DNA of 37,385 nt from Collinsella intestinalis DSM 13280 (GCF_000156175.1 NZ_GG692710.1:956932-994316), one strand, 5' to 3'; positions 16,505 through 24,499 are shown, counted from the stretch's first letter. Program-made: numbers and translations. Notes: a model not told the origin generated them from the letters alone.

Positions 16505-17167
16505 CTACTCCTTGAAGAGGTAGCCGACGCCGCGGACGGTGGTGATATGCGCGGCGATAAGGGGACCGACTTTGCTGCGGATACGGCGGATGTGAACGTC
16601 CACGGTACGGGTGCCCCCGCAGTACTCGAAACCCCATACGCGATGCAGCAGGACCTCTCGACTGTACGCGCGATTGGGGTGCGTGGCCAAAAAGCTCAGC
16701 AGCGAATACTCCATGAGCGTGAGGTCGACAGGCTCGCCATCGAGCGACACCTGGTAGGTGGCAAGGTTGATAGTGAGGTTATCCACGGTGAGCACCTCAT
16801 CGACCGGAACGGCCTCGCACTCGCCCAAAAGCTGGCGTGCGCGGACCTCAAGCTCGGCATCTCCCGCGCCCGAGCAGATGAAATCGGAGCGGACCCGGGA
16901 GGGAAGGCGCATCTCGGCGATATCTTCCTCATCGACGACCAGCAGCATGGGCGCTCCACCGCGCGACTCGAGCCACTTGGCCATGGCATCCACACGATCG
17001 GGGCGAACGCCGTCGGCGTCGAGAACCAACAGGTCGAAGTCGTGCGCCGCTGCAGGCGAATCGGGCGTGGCAACGTGCACCTCGACGCCGAGAGACGTCG
17101 AGAGCGTCCTGATGAAGTCATGCAGCCGCGTAGTACGGGCCATGAACAGCACTGTCTTTTCCGCCAT
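16505..17167 (-). CDS. GlnR-like orphan response regulator (OmpR/PhoB winged helix)
   Basis: A 220-aa protein. Residues 1-115 form a degenerate receiver: the acidic pocket of normal receivers is absent (VLFMARTTR instead of ILVVDDD), and Asp50 lies in DLLVLDADG, the same position as the single Asp kept in actinobacterial GlnR. Residues 122-220 are an OmpR-type winged helix with VWGFEYCGGTRTVDVHIRRI and TTVRGVGYLF, very like GlnR. No histidine kinase adjoins it. It starts 61 bases after the glnA-like stop (RBS GGAGGTGAG), so it is likely co-transcribed with it. A GTAAC-N6-GAAAC site upstream of the pair supports a nitrogen-control role. The name GlnR is inference. Confidence 0.85.
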   Translation of the reverse strand: MAEKTVLFMARTTRLHDFIRTLSTSLGVEVHVATPDSPAAAHDFDLLVLDADGVRPDRVDAMAKWLESRGGAPMLLVVDEEDIAEMRLPSRVRSDFICSGAGDAELEVRARQLLGECEAVPVDEVLTVDNLTINLATYQVSLDGEPVDLTLMEYSLLSFLATHPNRAYSREVLLHRVWGFEYCGGTRTVDVHIRRIRSKVGPLIAAHITTVRGVGYLFKE

Positions 17168-17228
17168 GAGCTCACCTCCGTAGACGTCATCTTATCAAAC
17201 GACGTGCGCCTCGAATCGCACGGGACGG

Positions 17229-18566
17229 TTACGAATTGGCCAGGTAGTGCCTGAGCTCCCACTCGGTGACCGTCGAGTTGAAACGCTCCCATTCCGCGCG
17301 CTTCTTCTTGAGGAAGAACGAGTGGATATGCTCACCCAGGGCGTCCTTCATGAAGTCGGAGCTCTCGAACACATCAAGCGCCTCGTCGAGATTGCTCGGC
17401 AGGGGCTCGATGCCGCGGGCGCGCAACTCGGACTCCGGCAAGCGTAGCAGCTCGGAGGTTGCCTCCTCGGGCAACTCGAGCCCACGCTTGATACCGTCCA
17501 GGCCAGCGGCAAGCGTCACCGTATTCACCAGATACGGGTTTGCCATCGGGTCGGGGCTGCGGAGCTCAATGCGGGCCGCAGCCTGCTTACCGGGCTTGTA
17601 GATGGGCACGCGGATCATGGCAGCGCGGTTGCGCATGCCCCACGTGGCAAAGCGCGGGCCGTTGCCCGCACCGGCGGACAGGCGCTTGTAGGAGTTCACC
17701 GTGGGGTTGGTGATGGCGCTGATCTCGGACGCATGGGCGAGGATGCCGGCCATGTAGCTCTTGGCGATCGACGACAGGTGGTTTTGCGAATCGTCGCCCC
17801 AGAACACGTTGTTGCCCTCGCGGTCGAATAGCGACTGGTGCAAAAACATCGCCGAGGACGAGCCCTTGGCGATGGGCTTGGGCATGAAACTGGCATGGAT
17901 GCCGGCCTCGTAGGCGCATGTGCTGATCACGTGCTTGGCCGTCATGATCGCATCGGACATGGTGAGGGCTTCGGCATGGCGCATCGAGATACCGTGCTGC
18001 GAGTGTCCGGAGCTGTGGAAGGTGTACTCGATGGGGATACTCATCTTCTCGAGCATGAGCACCGTGGAGCGGCGCAGGTCGCGAGCGGAGTCGGACGGCG
18101 AGAGGTCGAAATAACCCACGGCGTCCAACGGCTCGGGGGTACGCTCGTCGGGGAAGTAGTAAAACTCCAGTTCGGCACCAACGTTCATGATGTAGCCGAG
18201 CTTCTCGGCGCGATAGAACATGCGGCGCAGGCACTCTCGGGAATCGCCGGCAAACCGCTGGCGATCAGGGGTGCACGCATCGCAGAAGATGCGAGCCGCG
18301 CCGTCGCGCGTAGGGCGCCAAGGCAGGATCTGGAAGGTCGAGGGATCGGGAAAAGCCAGCATGTCCGCCTCGTCGGGCGTGGTGAAGCCCTCAATGGCCG
18401 AGCCGTCGAAGCCGATGCCCTCCTCAAACGCGACCTCGAGATCCTCTGGGCTGATGGCGAAGCTCTTGAGGCGGCCGAGCACATCGGTGAACCACAGGCG
18501 GATGAAGCGGATGTCGCGCTCCTCGACGGTGCGCAGGACAAAGTCGATGTACTGCTGCTGATCCAT
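17229..18566 (-). CDS. Glutamine synthetase homologue (GSI-alpha size) with altered active site
   Basis: A 445-aa protein that aligns end to end with bacterial type I glutamine synthetase: GFDGSAIEGF (52-61), AELEFYYF with Glu132/Glu134, NPTVNSYKRL (287-296), NRAAMIRVP (313-321), RIELRSPDP with Glu334. Length and the missing adenylylation segment fit GSI-alpha. However the HHEVAPGQHE block is FHSSGHSQHG (183-192) and NGSGMH is SSSAMF (236-241). Three of the six Mn/Mg ligands (equivalents of E212, E220 and H269 in Salmonella GS) are therefore Ser, Gly and Phe, and the glutamate-binding NG is lost. Classical catalysis is doubtful. It could be a regulator, act on another substrate, or be a remodelled GS. 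ATG 18566 follows GAAAGG. Followed by the GlnR-like gene. Confidence 0.85.
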   Translation of the reverse strand: MDQQQYIDFVLRTVEERDIRFIRLWFTDVLGRLKSFAISPEDLEVAFEEGIGFDGSAIEGFTTPDEADMLAFPDPSTFQILPWRPTRDGAARIFCDACTPDRQRFAGDSRECLRRMFYRAEKLGYIMNVGAELEFYYFPDERTPEPLDAVGYFDLSPSDSARDLRRSTVLMLEKMSIPIEYTFHSSGHSQHGISMRHAEALTMSDAIMTAKHVISTCAYEAGIHASFMPKPIAKGSSSAMFLHQSLFDREGNNVFWGDDSQNHLSSIAKSYMAGILAHASEISAITNPTVNSYKRLSAGAGNGPRFATWGMRNRAAMIRVPIYKPGKQAAARIELRSPDPMANPYLVNTVTLAAGLDGIKRGLELPEEATSELLRLPESELRARGIEPLPSNLDEALDVFESSDFMKDALGEHIHSFFLKKKRAEWERFNSTVTEWELRHYLANS

Positions 18567-18621
18567 TGCCAGACCTTTCACAAAGCACGGTTGCTGCGAC
18601 TTCCCATAGTCGCACACGTAT

Positions 18622-18637
18622 GTTTCAACGCGGTTAC
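18622..18637 (-). promoter_or_regulatory. Candidate GlnR box upstream of the glnA-like gene
   Basis: Minus-strand GTAAC-CGCGTT-GAAAC matches the actinobacterial GlnR consensus pair GTnAC-N6-GAAAC exactly. It lies 56-71 bases upstream of the start, where an activator or repressor would bind. A third half-site six bases on (GTGCG) is not a match. Confidence 0.55.
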
Positions 18638-18642
18638 ACCTC

Positions 18643-18664
18643 ATTTGGGGACAGGTGCAAATTG
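18643..18664 (-). repeat. REP-like dispersed repeat, copy 3
   Basis: ATTTGGGGACAGGTGCAAAT plus TG; reverse orientation to copy 4 at 18725. The two can pair over 20 bases (18 matches), forming a doublet between fbp and the glnA-like gene. Confidence 0.75.
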
Positions 18665-18724
18665 GGACATTCACCGCGCTCAAGCACGGGTCGCGCCGCC
18701 CGCCCTCCATGGGGCGAAATGCCT

Positions 18725-18749
18725 CAATCTGTACCTGTCCCCAATTGGC
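18725..18749 (+). repeat. REP-like dispersed repeat, copy 4
   Basis: CAATCTGTACCTGTCCCCAA followed by TTGGC, facing copy 3 across 60 bases. It ends 3 bases from the fbp stop codon, so the copy 3/4 stem could serve as an RNA 3' end. Confidence 0.75.
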
Positions 18750-18752
18750 ACG

Positions 18753-20675
18753 CTAGGGGCGCTCGTCGAGGGTGCCGGTACGGTAGGCCTCGAGCAGGGC
18801 CCGAAGATCGCTGATCTGCTCGCGAATCTGCACACCCGTATCGGTGTCGCTCACCATGCGCCGGCGCTCGGCCACATCGAAGCGGTCGGTCTCGCTCACG
18901 ATATCGGCGTTGCGCGTGAGCACGGCTTCGACGCTCTCGAACGCCTGATGCGCCTTGAGACGGCACCCGCGCGAGCTCGAGATGAGGGTGTAACCAGCGA
19001 TTCCCGTCTTGGGGTGATACGCGCTGCAAAAGCCGCCGTCGATCACGAGCAGGCGCCCGTTCGCGCGAATGGGCTGCTCGCCCTCGGCGGTGTGCACGGG
19101 CGTGTGTCCGTTCACGATATGCCCCGAACCCGCGGACACGCCAAACTCCGCCATGATGGCATCGCACGTCGCCTCGTCCTTGGTCAGCTCGAAATAGGGG
19201 TCCATGGGCTCGACCCAGCAATCCGGGTCGTCAATGTAGGAGCGCTCGAAGGTCTTGACCAAACGGCCGCTCGCCGGGGACTTCATGCCGATCCAGAGGT
19301 ACCACATCCAGTCGAGCGAATCCTCGTCGCGCTCACGCCAGGCACGACGCGCGATCTCATCGCAGAAGTCGAGGTAATCGCGGCCGCTGCGCCAGGTGCC
19401 CAGGCAGTTCATGCTCGAGAACGTACCGTCCTCGTTCAGCGGGACGCAACCGTGGAACAGCAGGTTGTGATTGCGCACCAGGTACATGGAACCGTGGCTG
19501 TAGAGGAACTCGATATGGCGACGCAGGTGATCGGCGCTCGTGAACTCCGCCACGAGCTTCTCGACGATCCGCGCCTCCTCGGGCGTGAGCTCATAGGGAT
19601 GCTCCGGGTCGAGCGTAGGGAAATCGCGTGTGGCGAGCTCGTATACCGTGCCATCGTGCAGCTCGACGGTCCCCGCCTCGACGTCGATGCGCTCGAGCAG
19701 CAACCGGTCGTGCATGTCGAAGCTCCCGTGGCGCATGATGATCTGCCCCTCGAGCTTGAACAGCAAGACGTTCACGGCCTTCGCCAACGGCGTGAGCTTG
19801 GCAGCCAAACCGGTCGCGCCATCGGGAACCGGCTCGTAGGTGCGCTCGGCAAACGCCACAAGCTCGCGCAGGGAGATGCCGTAGTCGTTCTCCAAGATCT
19901 CGAAATTGCCGTAGCGCAAGTTGTTGCGCAAAACCGTGATGATGCACGCAGACTGACCGGCAGCCGCGCCCATCCACAGCAGGTCGTGATTGCCCCACTG
20001 GATATCCAGCGAGTGGTACTCCATCAGGCGGTCCATGATCTTGGACGCCCCGCCGCCGCGGTCGAAGATATCGCCCACCAAATGCAGATGGTCGATGACC
20101 AGCCGCTTGATGAGATCGGACAGCGAGCAGATAAAGTCCTCGCCCGCATCGGTCTCCAGGATCGACGCGATGATACGCTCGTGATAGCGCACGCGGTAGT
20201 TGTTCTCATCGGGGTGCGTGTGCAGCAGCTCGTCGATGATGTAGGCGTAATCGCGCGGGATGGCCTTGCGGACCTTGGAGCGCGTGTAACGGCTGGACAG
20301 GGAACGCGCCACCACCAGCAGGCGCTCGAGCATGACCTTGTACCAGCTCGGCGTCGCGATATGTTGCAGATGCGCGAGCGCGAGCTTCTCATGCGGGTAG
20401 TAGATGAGGGTGCACAGGTCGCCCTTTTCCTCCTCGGAGAGCTCGTCGCCAAAGATGTCGTCCACGTGCTCGCGCACCACGCCCGAGCAGTTGTTGAGGA
20501 TATGCAGGAACGCCTCGTATTCACCGTGCAGGTCGCTCATGAAATGCTCGGTGCCCTTGGGCAGGTTGAGGATTGCCTGCAAGTTGATGATCTCGGTGAA
20601 CACCGATTGCTGCGTGGGAAAATGCTCCGAGAGCAGGCGCAGGTACTTGAGAGATTGGTCGGCGCGGGCGATCAT
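18753..20675 (-). CDS. fbp: Fructose-1,6-bisphosphatase class III
   Basis: A 640-aa metallophosphatase that removes the 1-phosphate of fructose-1,6-bisphosphate in gluconeogenesis. Motifs are those of the calcineurin-like class III enzyme: SDLHGEYEAF (47-56), GDIFDRGGGASKIMDRL (201-217) and QWGNHDLLWMGAAAG (226-240), with HIVNGHTPVH in the C-terminal third. Length matches the Firmicutes-type enzyme (about 640-670 aa). I chose ATG 20675, preceded by AAAGGAGG; the open frame extends to 21131 without family similarity. It is likely monocistronic, with REP-like repeats on both sides. Confidence 0.95.
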   Translation of the reverse strand: MIARADQSLKYLRLLSEHFPTQQSVFTEIINLQAILNLPKGTEHFMSDLHGEYEAFLHILNNCSGVVREHVDDIFGDELSEEEKGDLCTLIYYPHEKLALAHLQHIATPSWYKVMLERLLVVARSLSSRYTRSKVRKAIPRDYAYIIDELLHTHPDENNYRVRYHERIIASILETDAGEDFICSLSDLIKRLVIDHLHLVGDIFDRGGGASKIMDRLMEYHSLDIQWGNHDLLWMGAAAGQSACIITVLRNNLRYGNFEILENDYGISLRELVAFAERTYEPVPDGATGLAAKLTPLAKAVNVLLFKLEGQIIMRHGSFDMHDRLLLERIDVEAGTVELHDGTVYELATRDFPTLDPEHPYELTPEEARIVEKLVAEFTSADHLRRHIEFLYSHGSMYLVRNHNLLFHGCVPLNEDGTFSSMNCLGTWRSGRDYLDFCDEIARRAWRERDEDSLDWMWYLWIGMKSPASGRLVKTFERSYIDDPDCWVEPMDPYFELTKDEATCDAIMAEFGVSAGSGHIVNGHTPVHTAEGEQPIRANGRLLVIDGGFCSAYHPKTGIAGYTLISSSRGCRLKAHQAFESVEAVLTRNADIVSETDRFDVAERRRMVSDTDTGVQIREQISDLRALLEAYRTGTLDERP

Positions 20676-20752
20676 GGCGCTGCGCCTCCTTTCTGCTGGA
20701 CGGCAGACACGTGTTTTCAGGTTACCACGCCCCACCAACCCGCCCCCAGGCG

Positions 20753-20778
20753 CCAATCGGGGACAGGCGCGAAATTGC
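20753..20778 (-). repeat. REP-like dispersed repeat, copy 5
   Basis: CCAATCGGGGACAGGCGCGA then AATTGC, in the orientation of copy 3. It lies between the feo operon terminator and fbp. Confidence 0.7.
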
Positions 20779-20787
20779 GCATGGACG

Positions 20788-20818
20788 CGAAAAAGCCCCG
20801 TGATGAGCGGGGGCTTTC
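20788..20818 (-). terminator. Intrinsic terminator of the feo operon
   Basis: Minus-strand AAAGCCCCCG - CTCATCA - CGGGGCTTT followed by T-rich bases (five A on the plus strand at 20790-20794). One bulged C. It is the first terminator after the Cys-rich feo gene. Confidence 0.8.
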
Positions 20819-20851
20819 GAGAGTTGTGCTTATGACACGGAGAAACGACAC

Positions 20852-20931
20852 TCCCGATGCAAGAGGGCCTGAGCGCATACGCTCCGTCGTTCATGGCGCG
20901 CTCGAACCGGTATTCCCGATGCAAGAGGGCC
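20852..20931. repeat. Pair of 18-bp direct repeats
   Basis: TCCCGATGCAAGAGGGCC occurs at 20852-20869 and again at 20914-20931, exactly identical, 62 bases apart. The interval contains GAGCG-CATA-CGCTC. It lies just downstream of the Cys-rich feo gene and before its terminator; function unknown. Confidence 0.7.
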
Positions 20932-20937
20932 CGAGGC

Positions 20938-21165
20938 TCACCGCCTCCCAACCGAGATGTTCTTGGAAAGGCGGTCGGCGATGGAATCGGCGCCCTCGCA
21001 GGCCGGGCACGACGAGCGTTTGGAAGTCGCGCAGCTCGCGCATGATCCACCGCATGACCCGGCGCTCGCGCAATCACCGCACGTGCCCTTTTTACGCACG
21101 CGAACAACCACGAGAACAAATGCAATTGCAATAATACTCAGAATTGTGAAATCTATGGGTCCCAT
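20938..21165 (-). CDS. FeoB-associated Cys-rich membrane protein
   Basis: A 75-aa protein with an N-terminal transmembrane helix (about 5-22, FTILSIIAIAFVLVVVRV), a basic stop-transfer RVRKKG, and a cytoplasmic tail rich in cysteines (C29, C32, C38, C42, C45, C53, C56). This is the FeoB-associated family, usually the last gene of Gram-positive feo operons. It is thought to help FeoB or bind iron, but its role is not settled. It lies 207 bases after feoB with a long inverted repeat in between. AAGGAAAT precedes the start. Confidence 0.85.
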   Translation of the reverse strand: MGPIDFTILSIIAIAFVLVVVRVRKKGTCGDCASAGSCGGSCASCATSKRSSCPACEGADSIADRLSKNISVGRR

Positions 21166-21208
21166 TATGCATTATTTCCTTAACGCGTTGAGTTCATGAA
21201 ATCAAATT

Positions 21209-21339
21209 GTCGACTTTTGGCAACTTCATTCTCGCCAACGCGATCATATTCCCCGGCGAGCGCGGCAAAACACGAGATGCGCCCCTCGTAAAATGCCTCG
21301 CTACCCCCGAACCTCGATTCGATGTTACCAAAAGTCGAC
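21209..21339. repeat. Long inverted-repeat element C, between feoB and the Cys-rich gene
   Basis: Arms GTCGACTTTTGGCAAC (21209-21224) and GTTACCAAAAGTCGAC (21324-21339), complementary at 15 of 16. It contains an inner hairpin ACGAG/CTCGT. It is similar in size and layout to elements A, B and D, but the sequence differs. Confidence 0.75.
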
Positions 21340-21372
21340 TGAATGACATCGGGACCTCGACGCTCGGCGCGC

Positions 21373-23640
21373 CTAGTTCCCCATCGCGGGCTGAGCGGCG
21401 GAATCTGCCGCTTCATCGTCCCACGCATAGCTCGGCATAGGGCGCAGCAGCTGGAAGACGATCGCGATCGCGAACGCCGCCGCAACGAAGGTCCACACGC
21501 TGAACACGCCCTGGGCGGCCAGGTAGAACTGGTTGATCATGAGGCCGACCACCCAAGCGAAGCCGCACTCGTAGGCCAGCGCGATGGCCGTCCACTTACC
21601 CGAGTTCATCTGGGCTCGAATGGTGCCCATGGCCGCAAAGCACGGCGCGCACAGCAGGTTGAAGGCACCGAACGCGGCGATGGCACCTGCGCTGGGGAAC
21701 AGCGCCGCGAACGCGGCCCACAGGCTCGGATCGGTCTCGGTGGCGTCCACCAGATGCAGCAGCGAGGCCGCGGTGGACATGACGTTCTCCTTGGCGACCA
21801 GACCCGTGACGGACATCGCCGTTGCCTGCCAGGAATCAAAGCCCAACGGCGCGAACATCCAGCTCACGGCACCGGCGACAGTCGCGAGCAGCGAGTAATC
21901 GGTAAACTCCGAAGGCGTGCCCTCCATGGACGGAAGGTAGCCAAAGGAGCCCTCGAACATGCCAAAGCTGGACAGGAACCACACAACGATGGTCGAGGCG
22001 AAGATAATGGTGAACGCCTTCTTGATGTAAGCGCCCACGCGCTCCCACACATGCAGCGCCCAGCTGCGCAGAGACGGCATGTGGTAAGCGGGAAGCTCCA
22101 TCACGAACGGCGTGGGACGGCCTGCGAACAGGCGGGTCTTCTTGAGCATGATGCCCGAGACGATGACCGCGAACACACCGAGGAAGTAGAACAGCGGGGC
22201 GATCCAGCTTGCCTCGGCATCGCCGATCAGCGCGCCCATGACGAGCGCAATGACCGGGAGCTTGGCGCCGCAGGGAATAAACGTGGTGGTCATGACCGTC
22301 ATGCGACGATCCTTCTCGTTCTCAATCGTCTTGGTGGCGAGTACGCCGGGAACGCCACAGCCCGTGGATACGAGCATGGGAATGAATGACTTGCCCGACA
22401 GGCCAAAGCGACGGAAGACGCGGTCCATGACGAACGCCACGCGCGCCATGTAGCCGCAGTCCTCGAGGAAGGACAGCAGCACGAACAGCACGAACATCTG
22501 CGGGATGAACCCGAGGACGGCACCCACGCCGGCGACGATGCCGTCGCACACCAGGGAGATGACCATATCGGACGCACCGGCGGCGGTGAGCCAGCCCTCA
22601 AAAAGCGCGGGGACGGACGGCATGGCGTTGCCGAAGAACTCCCAGCCCTCGCCAAAGAGGTTGTCGTTCACCCAGTCGGTCATGGCGGTGCCGAAGGTCG
22701 AAATGGCGAGGTAGTACACGGCGAACATGATGGCGGCGAAGATCGGCAGGCCGAGCCAGCGATTGGTCACGATGCGGTCGATCTTCTCGGAGGTGCTCAT
22801 GCGAGCGGGGGCCCGGTGCAGGCAGCCGTCGACGATGTGCGCGATGAGGCCGTAACGCTCACCGGCGATGATCGACTCGGCGTCGTCGTCGCAATCGCGC
22901 TCGCACGCGGAGACGAGCTCCTCCACGCGAGATGCGACTTCGCTCGAAAGGTTGAGCTCGGCGGTCGCCTCGGCATCGCGCTCGAAGAGCTTAACGGCGA
23001 AGTAGCGACGGCGAGCAGGATCGACGGAAGCCGGAATCAGGGCCTCGACCTGGGCGAGCACATCTTCGATCGAACGGTCGAACGCATGATGCGGACCCGC
23101 GGCGTCTGCGGCGGCGACGGTCTTTGCCGCGCCCCCCTTGACGCGCCCGGCGGCCTTGCGCGCCGCCGCGATGAGCACATCGACGCCCTCGTTCTTCAGC
23201 GCCGAGATCATCACGACCGGACAACCCAGGCTCTTCTCGAGCGCGGCGATATCGATCTTGTCGCCATGCTTCTCAACCAGATCGGCCATGTTGAGCGCCA
23301 CCACCACGGGCAGGCCCGTCTCGATGACCTGCAGCGCGAGATAGAGGTTGCGCTCCAGATTGGTGGCGTCGAGCACCTGGATCACGACGTCGGGCTCGCC
23401 GCCCATGAGGTAGTCGCGGCTCACGCGCTCCTCGGGGCTGTAGGGAGACAGCGAATAGATTCCGGGCAGGTCCGTGATGAGCACGCCCTTGTCGCGCGAC
23501 AGGGGCGCCTCCTTCTTCTCGACCGTGACGCCGGGCCAGTTGCCCACATAGCCGTTGGCACCGGTAATCAGGTTAAACAGCGTAGTCTTGCCGCAATTGG
23601 GGTTACCGGCAAGCGCGATGTGCAGTATTGGATTCGCCAT
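21373..23640 (-). CDS. feoB: Ferrous iron transporter FeoB
   Basis: A 755-aa membrane GTPase that imports Fe(II). The N-terminal G domain has G1 GNPNCGKTT (12-20), G3 DLPG (57-60), G4 NMAD (117-120) and G5 SAL. A guanine-dissociation-inhibitor-like helical region follows (to about 260). The membrane part holds two Gate repeats, the first with the GCGVPGVLATKTI motif, and ends in a short acidic tail. Start ATG 23640 (MANPILHIALAG) follows AAGGATCGC. It sits 132 bases after feoA1, an interval with a candidate metalloregulator dyad, so an internal promoter is possible. Confidence 0.97.
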   Translation of the reverse strand: MANPILHIALAGNPNCGKTTLFNLITGANGYVGNWPGVTVEKKEAPLSRDKGVLITDLPGIYSLSPYSPEERVSRDYLMGGEPDVVIQVLDATNLERNLYLALQVIETGLPVVVALNMADLVEKHGDKIDIAALEKSLGCPVVMISALKNEGVDVLIAAARKAAGRVKGGAAKTVAAADAAGPHHAFDRSIEDVLAQVEALIPASVDPARRRYFAVKLFERDAEATAELNLSSEVASRVEELVSACERDCDDDAESIIAGERYGLIAHIVDGCLHRAPARMSTSEKIDRIVTNRWLGLPIFAAIMFAVYYLAISTFGTAMTDWVNDNLFGEGWEFFGNAMPSVPALFEGWLTAAGASDMVISLVCDGIVAGVGAVLGFIPQMFVLFVLLSFLEDCGYMARVAFVMDRVFRRFGLSGKSFIPMLVSTGCGVPGVLATKTIENEKDRRMTVMTTTFIPCGAKLPVIALVMGALIGDAEASWIAPLFYFLGVFAVIVSGIMLKKTRLFAGRPTPFVMELPAYHMPSLRSWALHVWERVGAYIKKAFTIIFASTIVVWFLSSFGMFEGSFGYLPSMEGTPSEFTDYSLLATVAGAVSWMFAPLGFDSWQATAMSVTGLVAKENVMSTAASLLHLVDATETDPSLWAAFAALFPSAGAIAAFGAFNLLCAPCFAAMGTIRAQMNSGKWTAIALAYECGFAWVVGLMINQFYLAAQGVFSVWTFVAAAFAIAIVFQLLRPMPSYAWDDEAADSAAQPAMGN

Positions 23641-23724
23641 GCGATCCTTCTTTTCTCTCGGCTTTGAAACGTGCTCGTTGCTGAGTCGGGCCGCTATTGA
23701 AATGCCACCTGGCATCCCATATAT

Positions 23725-23740
23725 GTTAGATTCGGCTAAC
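23725..23740. promoter_or_regulatory. Candidate metalloregulator site between feoA1 and feoB
   Basis: The dyad GTTAGATTCGGCTAAC resembles the half-sites of DtxR/IdeR-type boxes (GTTAG...CTAAC). A second dyad with the same GTT-N10-AAC frame lies upstream of feoA2 (24383-24398). Speculative. Confidence 0.35.
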
Positions 23741-23772
23741 TCTACCTGTAGAAATATGCCACTTGCGGCGCC

Positions 23773-23994
23773 TTAGGCGACCTCAACGATGGCGGCCTCC
23801 TCCTTGCGGATGGACAACTCGTAGCCGCGTACGGTGATCTCGACCGGGTCACCCAGCGGAGCGACCTTCACGACCTTGAACGGCGTGCCCTTGATGAGGC
23901 CCAGATCCATGAGGTGACGACGCAGCGCACCTTCACCATGGAGCTTGACGATGGTGGCGCCCTCCCCCACCTTCACATCTGCCAGCGATTTCAT
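23773..23994 (-). CDS. feoA: FeoA family protein (first of two by position)
   Basis: A 73-aa SH3-like small cytoplasmic protein (MKSLADVKVGEGATIVKL...LRRHLMDLGLIKGTPFKV...GDPVEITVRGYELSIR). The LMDLGLxxGTxxxV and RGYxLSIR motifs are diagnostic of FeoA, which acts with FeoB in Fe(II) uptake. AAAGGGGGAAGC precedes the ATG at 23994. It is the closest FeoA to feoB. Confidence 0.93.
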   Translation of the reverse strand: MKSLADVKVGEGATIVKLHGEGALRRHLMDLGLIKGTPFKVVKVAPLGDPVEITVRGYELSIRKEEAAIVEVA

Positions 23995-24126
23995 GCTTCC
24001 CCCTTTCTGCAGATCAAAGAACATCCCATGCGTCCTCACGCCCCGACCCGCGCGCGGACCATGCCGACACAACCCAGTGTGCCGACACCGCACCTCAGTG
24101 GACGATGAGCGGGTGCACAGCTTTGC

Positions 24127-24360
24127 CTAGGCGGCCATGATGTGCTGCGCGACTTTGGAATCCAAGCCGAACCGCGCGCCCTTTACGAGCACGATGACGT
24201 TGGACGCCGAGGAGGAGACAACGTGCACCTCGGCACCGTCGACAAAGCCGATCTCCTGCAGATGCCGTTTCATGTCCTCGTTGCCGCGCACTCGGCAGAC
24301 CGTGACAGTCTCGCCCGCGCGGAACAGCGACAGCGGCATAGCCGAACCAAGTTTCTGCAT
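24127..24360 (-). CDS. feoA: FeoA family protein (second copy, first gene of the operon)
   Basis: A 77-aa protein with HLQEIGFVDGAEVHVVSS and GARFGLDSKVAQHIM. This is a FeoA domain more diverged than its neighbour, lacking the RGYxLSIR motif but keeping xxGFxxGxxVxV. Strong ribosome site AGGAGGTG precedes ATG 24360. Paired FeoA proteins of this kind are common in Firmicutes and Coriobacteria feo operons. It is first in feoA-feoA-feoB-Cys-rich protein. Confidence 0.9.
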   Translation of the reverse strand: MQKLGSAMPLSLFRAGETVTVCRVRGNEDMKRHLQEIGFVDGAEVHVVSSSASNVIVLVKGARFGLDSKVAQHIMAA

Positions 24361-24382
24361 GACAAAGCACCTCCTGTGAAAT

Positions 24383-24398
24383 GTTCACCTATGTAAAC
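24383..24398. promoter_or_regulatory. Candidate metalloregulator site upstream of feoA2
   Basis: The imperfect dyad GTTCACCTATGTAAAC (12 of 16 positions symmetric) lies 23 bases upstream of the start, in the likely promoter. It shares the GTT-N10-AAC frame with the feoA-feoB site. Speculative. Confidence 0.3.
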
Positions 24399-24460
24399 TA
24401 GCACAGTGCGGGCACATTATGTCTGAGAAGTTTGCCATGCGCTACATTTTTCACGATACA

Positions 24461-24499
24461 GAAGCGGCCTCCCACCCGGTTCAGATAGGAGGCCGCTTC
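24461..24499. terminator. Hairpin between the thiamine-precursor ABC genes and feo
   Basis: GAAGCGGCCTCC (24461-24472) and GGAGGCCGCTTC (24488-24499) form a perfect 12-bp stem with a 15-base loop. It lies downstream of the ABC ATPase gene on the minus strand. The trailing T-run is weak (CTGTATCG), so termination there is likely but not certain. Confidence 0.5.

Noticed and set aside
17838-21134. A 1098-codon open frame on the plus strand
   Set aside because: It runs opposite to fbp and the glnA-like gene, and its composition (Val/His/Asp/Ala-rich, low complexity) is typical of antisense frames in high-GC DNA.
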